The notes under the pieces: generated by a model
The model's database searches: none
What the model was told of the DNA's origin: nothing
The model's input: the letters and a program-made list of their open reading frames with translations, nothing else
Part shown: positions 15,148 through 23,480 of the stretch, in pieces
Numbering within the stretch: the first letter of the stretch is position 1
How the letters are laid out: every line of letters starts with the position of its first letter
Program-made: the position numbers and the translations under genes
Origin: Bacteroidales bacterium
GTDB taxonomy: Bacteria > Bacteroidota > Bacteroidia > Bacteroidales > UBA932
Assembly (NCBI GenBank): GCA_017447265.1
Contig: JAFSOA010000016.1
Location: forward strand, 1-64,000
DNA: 64,000 nt
Reading direction: 5' to 3'

Positions 15148-16176
15148 ATGGCACTCACCATTTTAGGCATTGAATCCTCCTGCGACGACACCTCTGCGGC
15201 CGTCCTTCGCGACACCTTTTTGCTGTCCAATGTGATGGCTTCGCAGGAAGTGCACCGCCGCTACGGCGGCGTGATCCCGGAGCTGGCCTCCCGCGCCCAC
15301 CAGCAGAACATCCTGCCGGTGGTTTCCGAAGCCCTGAAAATGGCGGGCGTCACGATGGCCGACGTGGATGCCATCGCCTTCACGCGCGGACCGGGCCTGC
15401 TCGGCTCGCTGCTGGTGGGCACCTCGTTCACCAAGGGCCTGGCACTGGCCACGGATAAGCCCATCATCGAAGTCAATCACCTGCAGGGACATATCCTGTC
15501 GCATTTCGTCAAGGTGGAAGGCCGCGACAACCGCTGTCCCGCCTTCCCGTTCCTCTGCCTGCTGGTGTCCGGCGGCCACACCCAGATCGTCCGGGTCGAC
15601 GACCCGCTGCATTTCGAGATCCTGGGCCACACCATCGACGACGCGGTGGGCGAGGCTTTCGACAAATGCGCCAAACTCATGGGCCTGGGCTATCCCGGCG
15701 GGCCCGTGGTGGACCGTCTGGCCAAAGAAGGCGACGAGACTCGTTTCCGTTTCGCCAAGCCCAACATCCCCGGGCTGGACTACAGTTTCAGCGGCATCAA
15801 GACTTCGCTGCTCTACTTCCTTCGCGACCGCATCGCGGAAGATCCTGATTTCCTGGAGAAAAACAAGGCCGACCTCTGCGCCTCGTTCCAGAAGGACCTG
15901 ATCGACATCCTGCTTAAGAAACTCATCCTGGCCACGAAGGATACCGGCATCCGGCAGGTGGCCATCGCCGGCGGCGTGTCGGCCAACAGCGGCCTGCGCA
16001 ACCGCATCGAGGCGGAAGGCCGCAAGCGCGGCTGGACCACCTTCCTGCCCGAGCTTCGCTTCACTACCGACAATGCGGCCATGATCGCCATCACGGGCCA
16101 CTACAAATACCTGGCAGGGCAGTTTGCGACGCTCGACATCGCGCCGCGCTCCCGTGCCGCCGAATACGGCGACTGA
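15148..16176 (+). CDS. tsaD: tRNA N6-adenosine threonylcarbamoyltransferase TsaD
   Basis: A 342-residue ASKHA-fold enzyme that transfers the threonylcarbamoyl group to A37 of ANN-decoding tRNAs, acting with TsaB, TsaE and TsaC. Signature features are LGIESSCDDTSAAVL at the N-terminus, the metal ligands in ELASRAHQQNI and EVNHLQGHI, the nucleotide-binding LVSGGHTQIV, and IAGGVSANSGLR. The ATG at 15148 follows a -7 box and gives the usual length; a longer frame extends back through the antisense of tamB and is not real. The next gene starts 2 bp after its stop. Confidence 0.95.
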   Translation: MALTILGIESSCDDTSAAVLRDTFLLSNVMASQEVHRRYGGVIPELASRAHQQNILPVVSEALKMAGVTMADVDAIAFTRGPGLLGSLLVGTSFTKGLALATDKPIIEVNHLQGHILSHFVKVEGRDNRCPAFPFLCLLVSGGHTQIVRVDDPLHFEILGHTIDDAVGEAFDKCAKLMGLGYPGGPVVDRLAKEGDETRFRFAKPNIPGLDYSFSGIKTSLLYFLRDRIAEDPDFLEKNKADLCASFQKDLIDILLKKLILATKDTGIRQVAIAGGVSANSGLRNRIEAEGRKRGWTTFLPELRFTTDNAAMIAITGHYKYLAGQFATLDIAPRSRAAEYGD

Positions 16177-16178
16177 CC

Positions 16179-17717
16179 ATGAAAGAGTTCGACATCGCCT
16201 TTCCCATCCAGCACGTTCCCACCGAGGCCGAGCTGCGGCAGGCGGCGGGGCGCGCCCTGGGCGTCAAGCCCGAGCGGGTGGCCGAAGTGCGCGTGGTGCG
16301 GCGTTCCCTCGACGCCCGCGGCGAAATCCTCTACCGCCACCGCGTGCAGGCCGTGGCGGTAGGTGAACAACTGGAAAGATATCAAATCCCTGACTATAAA
16401 GATGTTTCCAAGGCCGCTCCCGTGATTGTGGTGGGCAGCGGCCCGGCCGGCATGTTTGCGGCGCTGCGGCTGCTGATGGAAGGGCGCCGGCCTGTTGTGC
16501 TGGAGCGCGGCAAGGACGTGCACCGGCGCAAGACCGACATCGCCGCTGCGAACCAGCAGCAGCGCATCAATCCCGAATCGAACTACTGCTTCGGGGAGGG
16601 CGGGGCCGGCACCTTCTCCGACGGCAAGCTCTACACGCGTTCCACCAAGCGCGGCGACATCCGGGAAGTGCTGCACCAGCTGGTCGCTTTCGGTGCGAAG
16701 GAGAGCATCCTGGTGGACGCGCATCCGCACATCGGCAGCGACGCGCTTCCGCGCATCGTGGAGCAGATCCGCCACTGCATCGTGGAACACGGCGGGGAAT
16801 ATCATTTCGACGAGAAAGTGGTGGACCTGACGCCGGTCTCGGACGGTCGCCGAACGGGCTGGAAAGTGCTGTGTGCGGGTGGCGCGGTCTACGAAGCGCC
16901 GCAGGTCATCCTGGCTACGGGCCACTCCTCGCACGACATCTACCGGCTCTTCGCCGCGAAGGGCTGGCCGCTGGAAGCCAAGGGTTTCGCCCTGGGGGTC
17001 CGCGCCGAGCATCCCCAGTCGCTCATCAACAAGATCCAGTACCACGGCAAGTTCCAGCCCGGCATGCCCGCGGCGGAGTACGCGCTGGTGGAGCAGGTCG
17101 ACGGGCGCGGTGTCTTCTCGTTCTGCATGTGCCCGGGCGGCATTCTCGTGCCGTCGGCCACGGAGGCGGGGGAGGTGGTGCTCAACGGCATGTCCAACTC
17201 GCTGCGCAACTCGCCCTGGGCGAACGCGGGCATCGTCTGTTCGGTGGAGCCGGGCGACGTGCCGGATTTCGACCGGCACGGGGTGTTCGCGCTGCTGGCG
17301 TTCCAGCACGCCGTGGAGCGGGCCATGTTCGATTTCTCGGCGTCGCTCCGGGCGCCGGCCCAGCGGCTGGTGGATTTCTGCCGGAAGAAGGATTCGCAGG
17401 GGCTGCCGCGCACTTCGTACCAGCCGGGCGTCGTCAACGCGCCGCTCTACGAGCTCCTGCCCGCGCCGGTTTATGAGCGGCTTCGTGTGGCTTTCGCGGC
17501 GTTCGACCGCAAGATGAAAGGCTATTACACCAATGACGCGCTGGTGCTTGGCACCGAATCGAGAACATCGTCCCCGGTGCGCATTGTGCGCGATCCTGAA
17601 ACGATGTCCGTGCCCGGCCTCCCGGGTCTCTATCCCTGCGGCGAAGGGGCCGGCTATGCCGGCGGCATCGTCTCCAGCGCCCTCGACGGCATCCTGGTAG
17701 CCGCCGCCGTCGCTTAG
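16179..17717 (+). CDS. FAD-dependent dehydrogenase (COG2509 type)
   Basis: A 512-residue putative flavoprotein. An ~85-residue N-terminal extension with basic residues (RVVRRSLDARGEI) precedes the dinucleotide-binding motif VIVVGSGPAGMFAALRLL (~86-103). FGEGGAGTFSDGKLYTR and the C-terminal LYPCGEGAGYAGGI (the second FAD motif) are typical of the uncharacterised COG2509 dehydrogenases. The physiological substrate is unknown. It is probably co-transcribed with tsaD (2-bp gap). Confidence 0.85.
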   Translation: MKEFDIAFPIQHVPTEAELRQAAGRALGVKPERVAEVRVVRRSLDARGEILYRHRVQAVAVGEQLERYQIPDYKDVSKAAPVIVVGSGPAGMFAALRLLMEGRRPVVLERGKDVHRRKTDIAAANQQQRINPESNYCFGEGGAGTFSDGKLYTRSTKRGDIREVLHQLVAFGAKESILVDAHPHIGSDALPRIVEQIRHCIVEHGGEYHFDEKVVDLTPVSDGRRTGWKVLCAGGAVYEAPQVILATGHSSHDIYRLFAAKGWPLEAKGFALGVRAEHPQSLINKIQYHGKFQPGMPAAEYALVEQVDGRGVFSFCMCPGGILVPSATEAGEVVLNGMSNSLRNSPWANAGIVCSVEPGDVPDFDRHGVFALLAFQHAVERAMFDFSASLRAPAQRLVDFCRKKDSQGLPRTSYQPGVVNAPLYELLPAPVYERLRVAFAAFDRKMKGYYTNDALVLGTESRTSSPVRIVRDPETMSVPGLPGLYPCGEGAGYAGGIVSSALDGILVAAAVA

Positions 17718-17732
17718 CAGCCGCTGTCACCC

Positions 17733-17760
17733 CTGCTGCTGTTCACGCCTGTTAGGCGGC
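17733..17760. repeat. dispersed hairpin repeat, second copy
   Basis: A 28-bp match (26 identical) to positions 156-183, with the hairpin CGCCT-GTT-AGGCG. It lies just after the dehydrogenase gene. Confidence 0.5.
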
Positions 17761-17905
17761 GCTCTTCCTGCACGATTTCGAGATGAAGCAGAGGCCGTAA
17801 GCAGGGGAGAGGCGTCAGGAGCCGTCCTTCTCCATGATGAAGGAGAAGTTCTTGGCGTGGATAAATTACCAACAAATCAGGATTGACGGGCCTTGGAATG
17901 TGCGA

Positions 17906-17913
17906 TACCTTTG
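17906..17913 (+). promoter_or_regulatory. -7 box of the methyltransferase gene
   Basis: TACCTTTG, 40 nt before the ATG at 17954. Its position rules out the longer reading frame that starts at 17834. Confidence 0.45.
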
Positions 17914-17953
17914 CCGAAGATTGACAGGAAATCAGAAAAACTATTCAAGTAGT

Positions 17954-18580
17954 ATGGGACTTTTCAGTAAAATTTTCAGCAACACCCGCAAGCCGGAAGG
18001 CTTCTGGGGGCGAATGATAGTGTCCGGGATGAACGGCGGCTCCCATGGGGTGATGGCCTCCTGGGGCCTGGACTTTGTCAACGTCCCCGCAGAAGGGGAA
18101 ATAATCGACATCGGATGTGGCGGCGGGGCCAACCTTGCCCGCCTGATGGGCCGGAGCCTTCACGCAAAGGTTACCGGCGTGGACTACTCCCGAGTTTCAG
18201 TTGAGAAAACCCGCAAGGTCAATGCGGACGCGATTGCAGAAGGCCGCTGCCAGGTGCTGGAGGCAAGCGTTGCGGGACTTCCGTTCAAGGATGATACGTT
18301 CGGGATGGCCACCGCCTTCGAAACGGTCTATTTCTGGCCGGAAATCGAGAAGAGTTTTGCGGAAGTAAGGCGCATACTCTCGCCCGGGGGAATATTCCTC
18401 ATCGTAAATGAGGACGACGGCCTGTCCGGCAAAAACGAGAAATGGGAGAAGATGATCGAGGGAATGCACACCTACACGCCCGATGAACTGAGGACACATC
18501 TTGCTGCGGCGGGATTCAGGGACGTCGCTGTCCATCGTAACGAATCCAAGCACTGGCTTTGCATAACGACGGCAAAATGA
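17954..18580 (+). CDS. class I SAM-dependent methyltransferase
   Basis: A 208-residue small-molecule or lipid-type methyltransferase. The SAM-binding glycine loop is IDIGCGGGANLARL, motif II follows at VTGVDYSRVSVEKT, then ASVAGLPFKDDTF and the ILSPGGIFLIVNE strand, all in the UbiE/Methyltransf_11 order. The substrate cannot be read from sequence. The start at 17954 is chosen because a -7 box lies just upstream and the family core begins soon after. It is monocistronic; a double inverted repeat follows its stop. Confidence 0.82.
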   Translation: MGLFSKIFSNTRKPEGFWGRMIVSGMNGGSHGVMASWGLDFVNVPAEGEIIDIGCGGGANLARLMGRSLHAKVTGVDYSRVSVEKTRKVNADAIAEGRCQVLEASVAGLPFKDDTFGMATAFETVYFWPEIEKSFAEVRRILSPGGIFLIVNEDDGLSGKNEKWEKMIEGMHTYTPDELRTHLAAAGFRDVAVHRNESKHWLCITTAK

Positions 18581-18593
18581 AATGATCTTTCCC

Positions 18594-18680
18594 GTCCTCA
18601 AAAGTGGCCGCTATTGAGGACAGATGACGAAAAAACAGTCAGCCATCCTCAAAATAGTGCTTTTTTGAGGACGGCTGACT
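18594..18680. terminator. two tandem inverted repeats with related GTCCTCAA cores
   Basis: Hairpin one: GTCCTCAA/TTGAGGAC (18594-18601, 18614-18621). Hairpin two: 18-bp arms with one mismatch (18637-18654, 18663-18680), flanked by A/T runs. They lie between convergent genes and probably act as a bidirectional terminator. The shared core suggests duplication. Confidence 0.65.
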
Positions 18681-18742
18681 AGTTCAACGCCGGACCGGCT
18701 ATAATTTTGGTCAGCCTCGGTTGCGACAATGGTCTCCGCCGC

Positions 18743-19279
18743 TTAGGAATTGCAGTCGCCGCAGCCGCCGTTGCAGGATGAGCAATCGTGGGTGCAGGCG
18801 CGTTCGCCGTGCAGGCCGTCCGTCAGCTCTTTTTCGGTGGCGTCGCGGATGCCGACGACCTTGCCGGTGAAGTGCAGGTCCTTGCCGGCCAGCTCGTGGT
18901 TGAAGTCCATCTTCACCGTGTCGGCGCTGATTTCCAGCACCTTGCCGGGGATGACGCCGCCGGCCTGGTTCATCATCGGGATGACGCTGCCCACGAAGAG
19001 CAGCTGCTCCTGGAGCTTGCCGTCGACTTCGAAGATGTGCTTCGGCAGTTCGACGACGGCCTGCGCATCGTACACGCCGTAGCCTTCCCTGGGATCGAGC
19101 GTGAATTCGAAGCTGTCGCCGACTTGTTTGTCTTTCAGGTATTCTTCGAACTTGGGCAGCAGATAGCCGAGTCCGTAGATGAATTCAAGGGGTTTTTCTT
19201 CCGTGGCCTGGTCTTTCACTTCGCCGTCTACCACGAGGGTGTAGGTCAGCGAAACCACTTTTTCGTCTTGGATGGTCAT
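18743..19279 (-). CDS. slyD: SlyD-like FKBP-type peptidyl-prolyl isomerase
   Basis: A 178-residue cytosolic folding helper and metallochaperone. The FKBP half-barrel (residues ~5-70) contains PLEFIYGLGYLLPKFEEYL. The inserted-flap chaperone domain (~75-130) contains DPREGYGVYD. The cysteine- and histidine-rich tail (CTHDCSSCNGGCGDC) would bind nickel or other metals as in SlyD. The length is normal. It is last in a minus-strand group with the zeta-like and NamZ-like genes. Confidence 0.88.
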   Translation of the reverse strand: MTIQDEKVVSLTYTLVVDGEVKDQATEEKPLEFIYGLGYLLPKFEEYLKDKQVGDSFEFTLDPREGYGVYDAQAVVELPKHIFEVDGKLQEQLLFVGSVIPMMNQAGGVIPGKVLEISADTVKMDFNHELAGKDLHFTGKVVGIRDATEKELTDGLHGERACTHDCSSCNGGCGDCNS

Positions 19280-19284
19280 GGTTC

Positions 19285-19866
19285 TTAGATAGGATTTTCG
19301 GGGTTCAAAATCAAGTTGTATAATCGCTTGTTGTAGATGACGGGCGTCTCTTCGCCGGTCTTGCGCTCGGCGATCCAGTTGGCGTCGGTGGCGCTGTTGT
19401 CGATCAGCACCCAGCTGTCACAGCGGGGGAGGTAGATGTTGCGCAGGTTCTGCATGCCCTGCCAGTAGCGGCGGACGATGGTGTTTTCCGGAATGTTGTG
19501 GCCGCCCGAGGCGACGCGGATGGCCACACGCTTGACCGCCAGCTCCGGACTCTTGAGCCAGAAATAGAGCAGGCCTACCTTGTATCCGAGCTGCTGGGCG
19601 TTTTCAATGATACCGGCCAGGCTCTTGGTGGCCAGCGTGGTTTCGACAGCGAAGTCCTCGCCGCGTGCAATCAGCTGGTCCATCCGTTCGAGCATTAGCC
19701 GGAAGGCCCGGAGTGACTCCCGCTCCGGATCCTGTGGCGACAGTTCGTCGGCAATCTCGTCCGCATTGACGAACGTATGCAGGTTCAGCAGCTGCGGCAG
19801 CAGGGTATACGAAGCGGTCGTTTTTCCCGCTCCGTTGCATCCGCTGATGATGAAGAACCTGGGCAT
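19285..19866 (-). CDS. zeta-toxin-like P-loop kinase
   Basis: A 193-residue ATPase with the Walker A motif SGCNGAGKTTASYTLLP, FVNADEIADELSP and VETTLATKSL, all landmarks of the zeta-toxin/AAA_33 group. In true zeta toxins the protein phosphorylates UDP-N-acetylglucosamine and blocks wall synthesis. Here no epsilon antitoxin is present and the gene sits between a NamZ-like muramidase and slyD, so it may be a housekeeping relative. The ATG at 19866 follows the preceding stop by one base. Confidence 0.75.
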   Translation of the reverse strand: MPRFFIISGCNGAGKTTASYTLLPQLLNLHTFVNADEIADELSPQDPERESLRAFRLMLERMDQLIARGEDFAVETTLATKSLAGIIENAQQLGYKVGLLYFWLKSPELAVKRVAIRVASGGHNIPENTIVRRYWQGMQNLRNIYLPRCDSWVLIDNSATDANWIAERKTGEETPVIYNKRLYNLILNPENPI

Positions 19867-19867
19867 C

Positions 19868-20968
19868 TTATTTGATCCGGTACGGTTCGTCGCCGTAGAG
19901 GGTGTATTTCTTGGATTTGCGCATCCATTTCTGCTCCTCGGCCTTGATGTATTCACGGGTGCCGTCCCATTCGAGGCGGCCCTGGACATAGTTCATCAGG
20001 GTGGCGTCCTCCAGGTAGCGGTTGAGATTCCCGACGGTGAATTCCGGGCAGTTGTCGTGGAGGAAGCGGAGCCACTGCAGGGCGTGGTTCAGCGCGTGAT
20101 AAGCCGCGCCGGGGATGAACATGAGCTGGAAGCCGAAGCAGACCTGGCCGCTGTAGATGCCGTAGGACGGCTCGAAACGGGTCCAGCGGATATGCAGGCC
20201 GGGATGGGCGACGGGGCAGGCCGGATCGTTCCATCCCTGCAGGCCATGCTGGGCCGGATAGTCGAACAGCGGTTCCATCCACGGCGCGCCGAACTGCTCG
20301 AAGGGGCGGTTGGTGCCGTGGCCGTAGCTCACGTTGGTGCCCATCCAGAGGCACTGCCCGCTGTAGAAGTTCGAGGTGAACAGGCCGGAGAAGTCGGAGA
20401 AAGGCGGGATGGTCCATGCCATCAGCTCGCGGTTGACCGCTTCCGCGCCGGCGGCGATGATGTGGAGCGGGAACCGGGCGCCCAGCTCGCTGTAGAACAT
20501 GTTGGCCACTTCGCCGAGAGTCAGGCCGTGACGGTGAGGGAGGCCGATGATGCCCAGGGTGCCCTCGATCTGCCGGCCGCAGGGATTGATGCGGTCGATG
20601 AGGAAGACCGAAAGCTCCGAATCGTCGTTTTTCAGACGCTTGAACAGGTTGTAGAGCAGGGTTGTATAGTTGCTGTAGCGCGAGCCCACATCCTGCAGCT
20701 CGATGACCAGGGCGTCGAGGCCGGCCAGCTGCTCCGTTTCGATGACGGTCTCTACTTCCAGGGTGTCAATGCCTGGAACCATGGGCCCGTAGAGTGCGTG
20801 TTCGGGCGTGAATATCCGTACCAGATTGCCCCGGCGCGCCAGTGTTTCAAAGAGATACTCGCCCGTGTCGGGATGCCACGCCACCTGGTTGCAGAGCACG
20901 CCCACGCGCCCCTTCCGGAGCACCCGGTCTTCCTGTTCCAGCAGTGGTGTCGTCCTGAATGAAAACAT
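19868..20968 (-). CDS. namZ: NamZ-like exo-beta-N-acetylmuramidase (DUF1343)
   Basis: A 366-residue protein with DUF1343 landmarks: GRVGVLCNQ near the N-terminus, FTPEHALYG, LQDVGSRYSNY, LIDRINP and GLPHRHGLTLGEVANM. Characterised members release N-acetylmuramic acid from peptidoglycan fragments. No signal peptide is visible from this start, so it may act in the cytosol on imported muropeptides, or the start may be misjudged. The zeta-like gene begins one base after its stop. Confidence 0.78.
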   Translation of the reverse strand: MFSFRTTPLLEQEDRVLRKGRVGVLCNQVAWHPDTGEYLFETLARRGNLVRIFTPEHALYGPMVPGIDTLEVETVIETEQLAGLDALVIELQDVGSRYSNYTTLLYNLFKRLKNDDSELSVFLIDRINPCGRQIEGTLGIIGLPHRHGLTLGEVANMFYSELGARFPLHIIAAGAEAVNRELMAWTIPPFSDFSGLFTSNFYSGQCLWMGTNVSYGHGTNRPFEQFGAPWMEPLFDYPAQHGLQGWNDPACPVAHPGLHIRWTRFEPSYGIYSGQVCFGFQLMFIPGAAYHALNHALQWLRFLHDNCPEFTVGNLNRYLEDATLMNYVQGRLEWDGTREYIKAEEQKWMRKSKKYTLYGDEPYRIK

Positions 20969-20982
20969 AGCGTAAAGTTATT

Positions 20983-21012
20983 AAAAAAAACGGCAACCCA
21001 TCTGGCTGCCGT
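20983..21012 (-). terminator. intrinsic terminator of rpmE2
   Basis: On the minus strand, ACGGCAGCC-AGAT-GGGTTGCCGT forms a hairpin followed by eight T residues. It separates rpmE2 from the namZ-like gene. Confidence 0.75.
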
Positions 21013-21035
21013 TCCTTTTTCCTTTGCAGAAGCGG

Positions 21036-21287
21036 TTATTTCTTCTTCTGACCGTATCTTGAGTAGAATTTGTCCACGCGGCCGGCGGTGTCGACGAGTT
21101 TCATCTTGCCGGTGTAGAACGGGTGCGAGGTGTTCGAGATCTCGACCTTCACCAGCGGGAACTCCACGCCATTCACCTCGATGGTCTCCTTCGTGTTGAC
21201 GCAGGAGCGGGTGATGAAGACGTGCTCATTGGACATATCCTTGAATGCTACAAGACGGTAGGATTCGGGATGGATTCCTTTTTTCAT
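21036..21287 (-). CDS. rpmE2: 50S ribosomal protein L31 type B
   Basis: An 83-residue ribosomal protein. MKKGIHPESYRLVAFKDMS, the VEISNTSHPFYTG block and the end DKFYSRYG are characteristic of the zinc-free (type B, C-minus) L31: the CxxC pair of the zinc form is absent. It is single and bounded by its own promoter (21325-21332) and terminator. Confidence 0.95.
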   Translation of the reverse strand: MKKGIHPESYRLVAFKDMSNEHVFITRSCVNTKETIEVNGVEFPLVKVEISNTSHPFYTGKMKLVDTAGRVDKFYSRYGQKKK

Positions 21288-21324
21288 GGCTTATTGTTGT
21301 TGATTCAGTTTTCCAAACGGACCG

Positions 21325-21332
21325 CAAAAATA
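21325..21332 (-). promoter_or_regulatory. -7 box of rpmE2
   Basis: TATTTTTG on the minus strand, about 37 nt before the rpmE2 ATG. Confidence 0.5.
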
Positions 21333-21356
21333 GGAATAAAAAGCTTTTCTGCAAAA

Positions 21357-21998
21357 TTATTTTACCAATTTGAAGCCCGCGTACATCTGGTCGTACTGGT
21401 TGAGCAGCTGGTTGATGGTCTGAAGCGTTCCCTGGTTGTACATCGATGTGACCGACTTGATGAGTTTCATCAGCGTCGAGACGTCGAACTCAAGTTCCAT
21501 GTTGTTGCCTTTCACAGCCGCATAGCCCTTCATGTTGATGAGGTTCTTGATCTTCATGTTGATGACCGACTTGCCGGCGTCGAGGGTCCAGGTGCCGTTG
21601 AAGGTCTTGGAGCCGTATTTGACGTACATGGTGCCGTCTTCGTTGAAGGTGAAGCCGAAGAGGCCCTGGGAGATACCCACCTTGGCCAGATACTGGTCAA
21701 GTTTCTTCTCGATGGCGGCGGTGGCGGCGGTGCCGGCCAGGTTGGAGAGCGCGTTCGTGCTGGACTTGAAGGTGATGGCGCTGCCGGTGTAGTTCCAGGT
21801 GCCGGTGATCTTGTCGGGGGTCAGGTTGCCTTTGCCGGAGAGCAGGTCGGTGATGCTGGTGATCAGGCTGCCGGCACTGTTGTCGCCGGAGTTGGACGAA
21901 CCGCCCAGCGCACCCACGATGGAGCCCAGGTTGATCTGGGCGGAAGCGGAAACAGACATGATCAGCACAGCGGCTGCAGCAATAAGGATTCTTTTCAT
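21357..21998 (-). CDS. DUF4923 family secreted protein
   Basis: A 213-residue exported protein with a cleavable signal peptide (LIAAAAVLIMSVSASA, cut near residue 20). A glycine/serine-rich segment follows, then a lipocalin-like region with GTWNYTGSAITFKS, FTFNEDGTMYVKYG and FNGTWTLDAG. I recognise this as the Bacteroidales DUF4923 type; its function is unknown. It is divergent from glmM. The gene ends in an A/T-rich stretch just before the rpmE2 promoter. Confidence 0.75.
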   Translation of the reverse strand: MKRILIAAAAVLIMSVSASAQINLGSIVGALGGSSNSGDNSAGSLITSITDLLSGKGNLTPDKITGTWNYTGSAITFKSSTNALSNLAGTAATAAIEKKLDQYLAKVGISQGLFGFTFNEDGTMYVKYGSKTFNGTWTLDAGKSVINMKIKNLINMKGYAAVKGNNMELEFDVSTLMKLIKSVTSMYNQGTLQTINQLLNQYDQMYAGFKLVK

Positions 21999-22015
21999 AT
22001 TATTTTCGATTTTTA

Positions 22016-22023
22016 TAACTTTG
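22016..22023 (+). promoter_or_regulatory. -7 box of glmM
   Basis: TAACTTTG, about 43 nt before the glmM ATG. Confidence 0.5.
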
Positions 22024-22066
22024 CAGAATAGATTATCTCTGCGAAGATACGAAATTTTTTACCAAT

Positions 22067-23449
22067 ATGACACTCATCAAATCCATTTCCGGTATTCGGG
22101 GCACCATCGGCGGCACCATCGGCGACGCCCTCACCCCCATCGACATCGTCAAATTCACGGCGGCATACGCCCGCCAGCTCAAGATGAAGTTCCCGGGTAA
22201 GGAACGTTACAAAGTGGTGGTCGGCCGCGACGCCCGCATCTCCGGCGAGATGGTCGACAGCATCGTTTCCGGCACCCTGCTGGCCTGCGGCGTCGACGTA
22301 GTCAACGCGGGCCTGGCTTCCACCCCGACCACGGAAATGGCGGTGCTCTTCGAAATAGCCGACGGCGGCATCATCCTGACCGCCTCGCACAACCCCAAGC
22401 AGTGGAACGCCCTCAAGCTCCTCAACGAGAAAGGCGAGTTCCTGACCGATGCCGAAGGCAAGGCGCTGCAGCAGGTGGCGGAGGCCGAAGATTTTGAGTT
22501 CATGGACGTGGACGCGCTGGGCACGATGACCCGCAAGGATTTCACCCAGGCCCACATCGACGCCGTCAAAAACTATCCGCTGGTGGACCTGAAGGCCATC
22601 CGCGACGCCAGGTTCAAAGTGGTGCTCGACGCCATCAACTCCGTGGGCGGCATCTGCATGCCCGCCCTGTTCAAGGCCCTCGGCGTGGAATGCGTGACCA
22701 TCAACGGCGAACCGAACGGCCGCTTCGCCCACAACCCGGAGCCGCTGCCGGCCAACCTCGTCGGCCTCTCCGAGGCGGTCGTCCGGGAAAAAGCCGACCT
22801 GGGCGTCTCTGTCGACCCGGATGTCGACCGTCTGGCCTTCATCTGCGAAGACGGCGTCCCCTTCGGGGAAGAATATACGCTCGTGGCCGTCTCGGACTAC
22901 GTGCTCTCCGTCAAGAAAGGCCCGACCGTGTCGAACATCTCCTCTTCGCGCGCCCTGCGCGACGTGACCGAAGCCCACGGTTGCCGCTACCATGCCTGCA
23001 AGGTCGGTGAGGTGAACGCCTCGACGATGATGCAGGAAGTGGGGGCCGTCATCGGCGGCGAAGGCAATGGCGGCGTGATCGTGCCCGACCTGCACTATGG
23101 CCGCGACGCCCTCATCGGCGTAGCCCTCTTCCTGAGCAACATGGCTCACAAGAAGCTGAGCGCCACCGCCCTTCGCGCCACCTACCCGGATTATTTCGTG
23201 TCGAAGAACCGCATCGAGATGAGCGACCCTGCCCAAATCGAGGCCGCCCTGGCCGCCGTTGAGAAGCACTTCGCCGGTGCCGCCATCAACAAGATGGACG
23301 GCCTGCGCATCGACTTCGAGGCGGAGCGCAAGTGGTTCGTCCTCCGCAAGTCGAACACCGAACCCATCATCCGCATCTACGCAGAAGCGCCCACCGAGGC
23401 CGTCGCCGACGCCCTTGCGCAGGAAGTCATCCGGGTCATTAACGGCTAA
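22067..23449 (+). CDS. glmM: phosphoglucosamine mutase
   Basis: A 460-residue alpha-D-phosphohexomutase that makes glucosamine-1-phosphate for UDP-GlcNAc, and thus peptidoglycan and LPS. Features in order: GIRGTIGG at the N-terminus, the phosphoserine loop TASHNPKQWNALKLL (~104-118), the metal loop DPDVDRLAF (~246-254), the sugar-binding GEGNGGVIVPD, and the phosphate loop RKSNTEPIIRIY. Its length fits the Bacteroidetes GlmM form. A dispersed palindrome follows the stop, between it and the convergent ispG. Confidence 0.9.
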   Translation: MTLIKSISGIRGTIGGTIGDALTPIDIVKFTAAYARQLKMKFPGKERYKVVVGRDARISGEMVDSIVSGTLLACGVDVVNAGLASTPTTEMAVLFEIADGGIILTASHNPKQWNALKLLNEKGEFLTDAEGKALQQVAEAEDFEFMDVDALGTMTRKDFTQAHIDAVKNYPLVDLKAIRDARFKVVLDAINSVGGICMPALFKALGVECVTINGEPNGRFAHNPEPLPANLVGLSEAVVREKADLGVSVDPDVDRLAFICEDGVPFGEEYTLVAVSDYVLSVKKGPTVSNISSSRALRDVTEAHGCRYHACKVGEVNASTMMQEVGAVIGGEGNGGVIVPDLHYGRDALIGVALFLSNMAHKKLSATALRATYPDYFVSKNRIEMSDPAQIEAALAAVEKHFAGAAINKMDGLRIDFEAERKWFVLRKSNTEPIIRIYAEAPTEAVADALAQEVIRVING

Positions 23450-23453
23450 ACGA

Positions 23454-23479
23454 GATGCCGGATCAAGTCCGGCATGACG
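23454..23479. repeat. dispersed palindrome (GATGCCGGATCAAGTCCGGC type)
   Basis: A perfect ATGCCGGA/TCCGGCAT hairpin between convergent glmM and ispG. Relatives occur inside the NtrC-type gene (50082-50108) and inside the TrmH-type gene (37760-37795). Confidence 0.65.
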
Positions 23480-23480
23480 A

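Noticed and set aside
19285-19866. Epsilon-zeta toxin-antitoxin system
   Set aside because: No epsilon-like gene next to it, and the gene sits in a tight operon with namZ-like and slyD genes.
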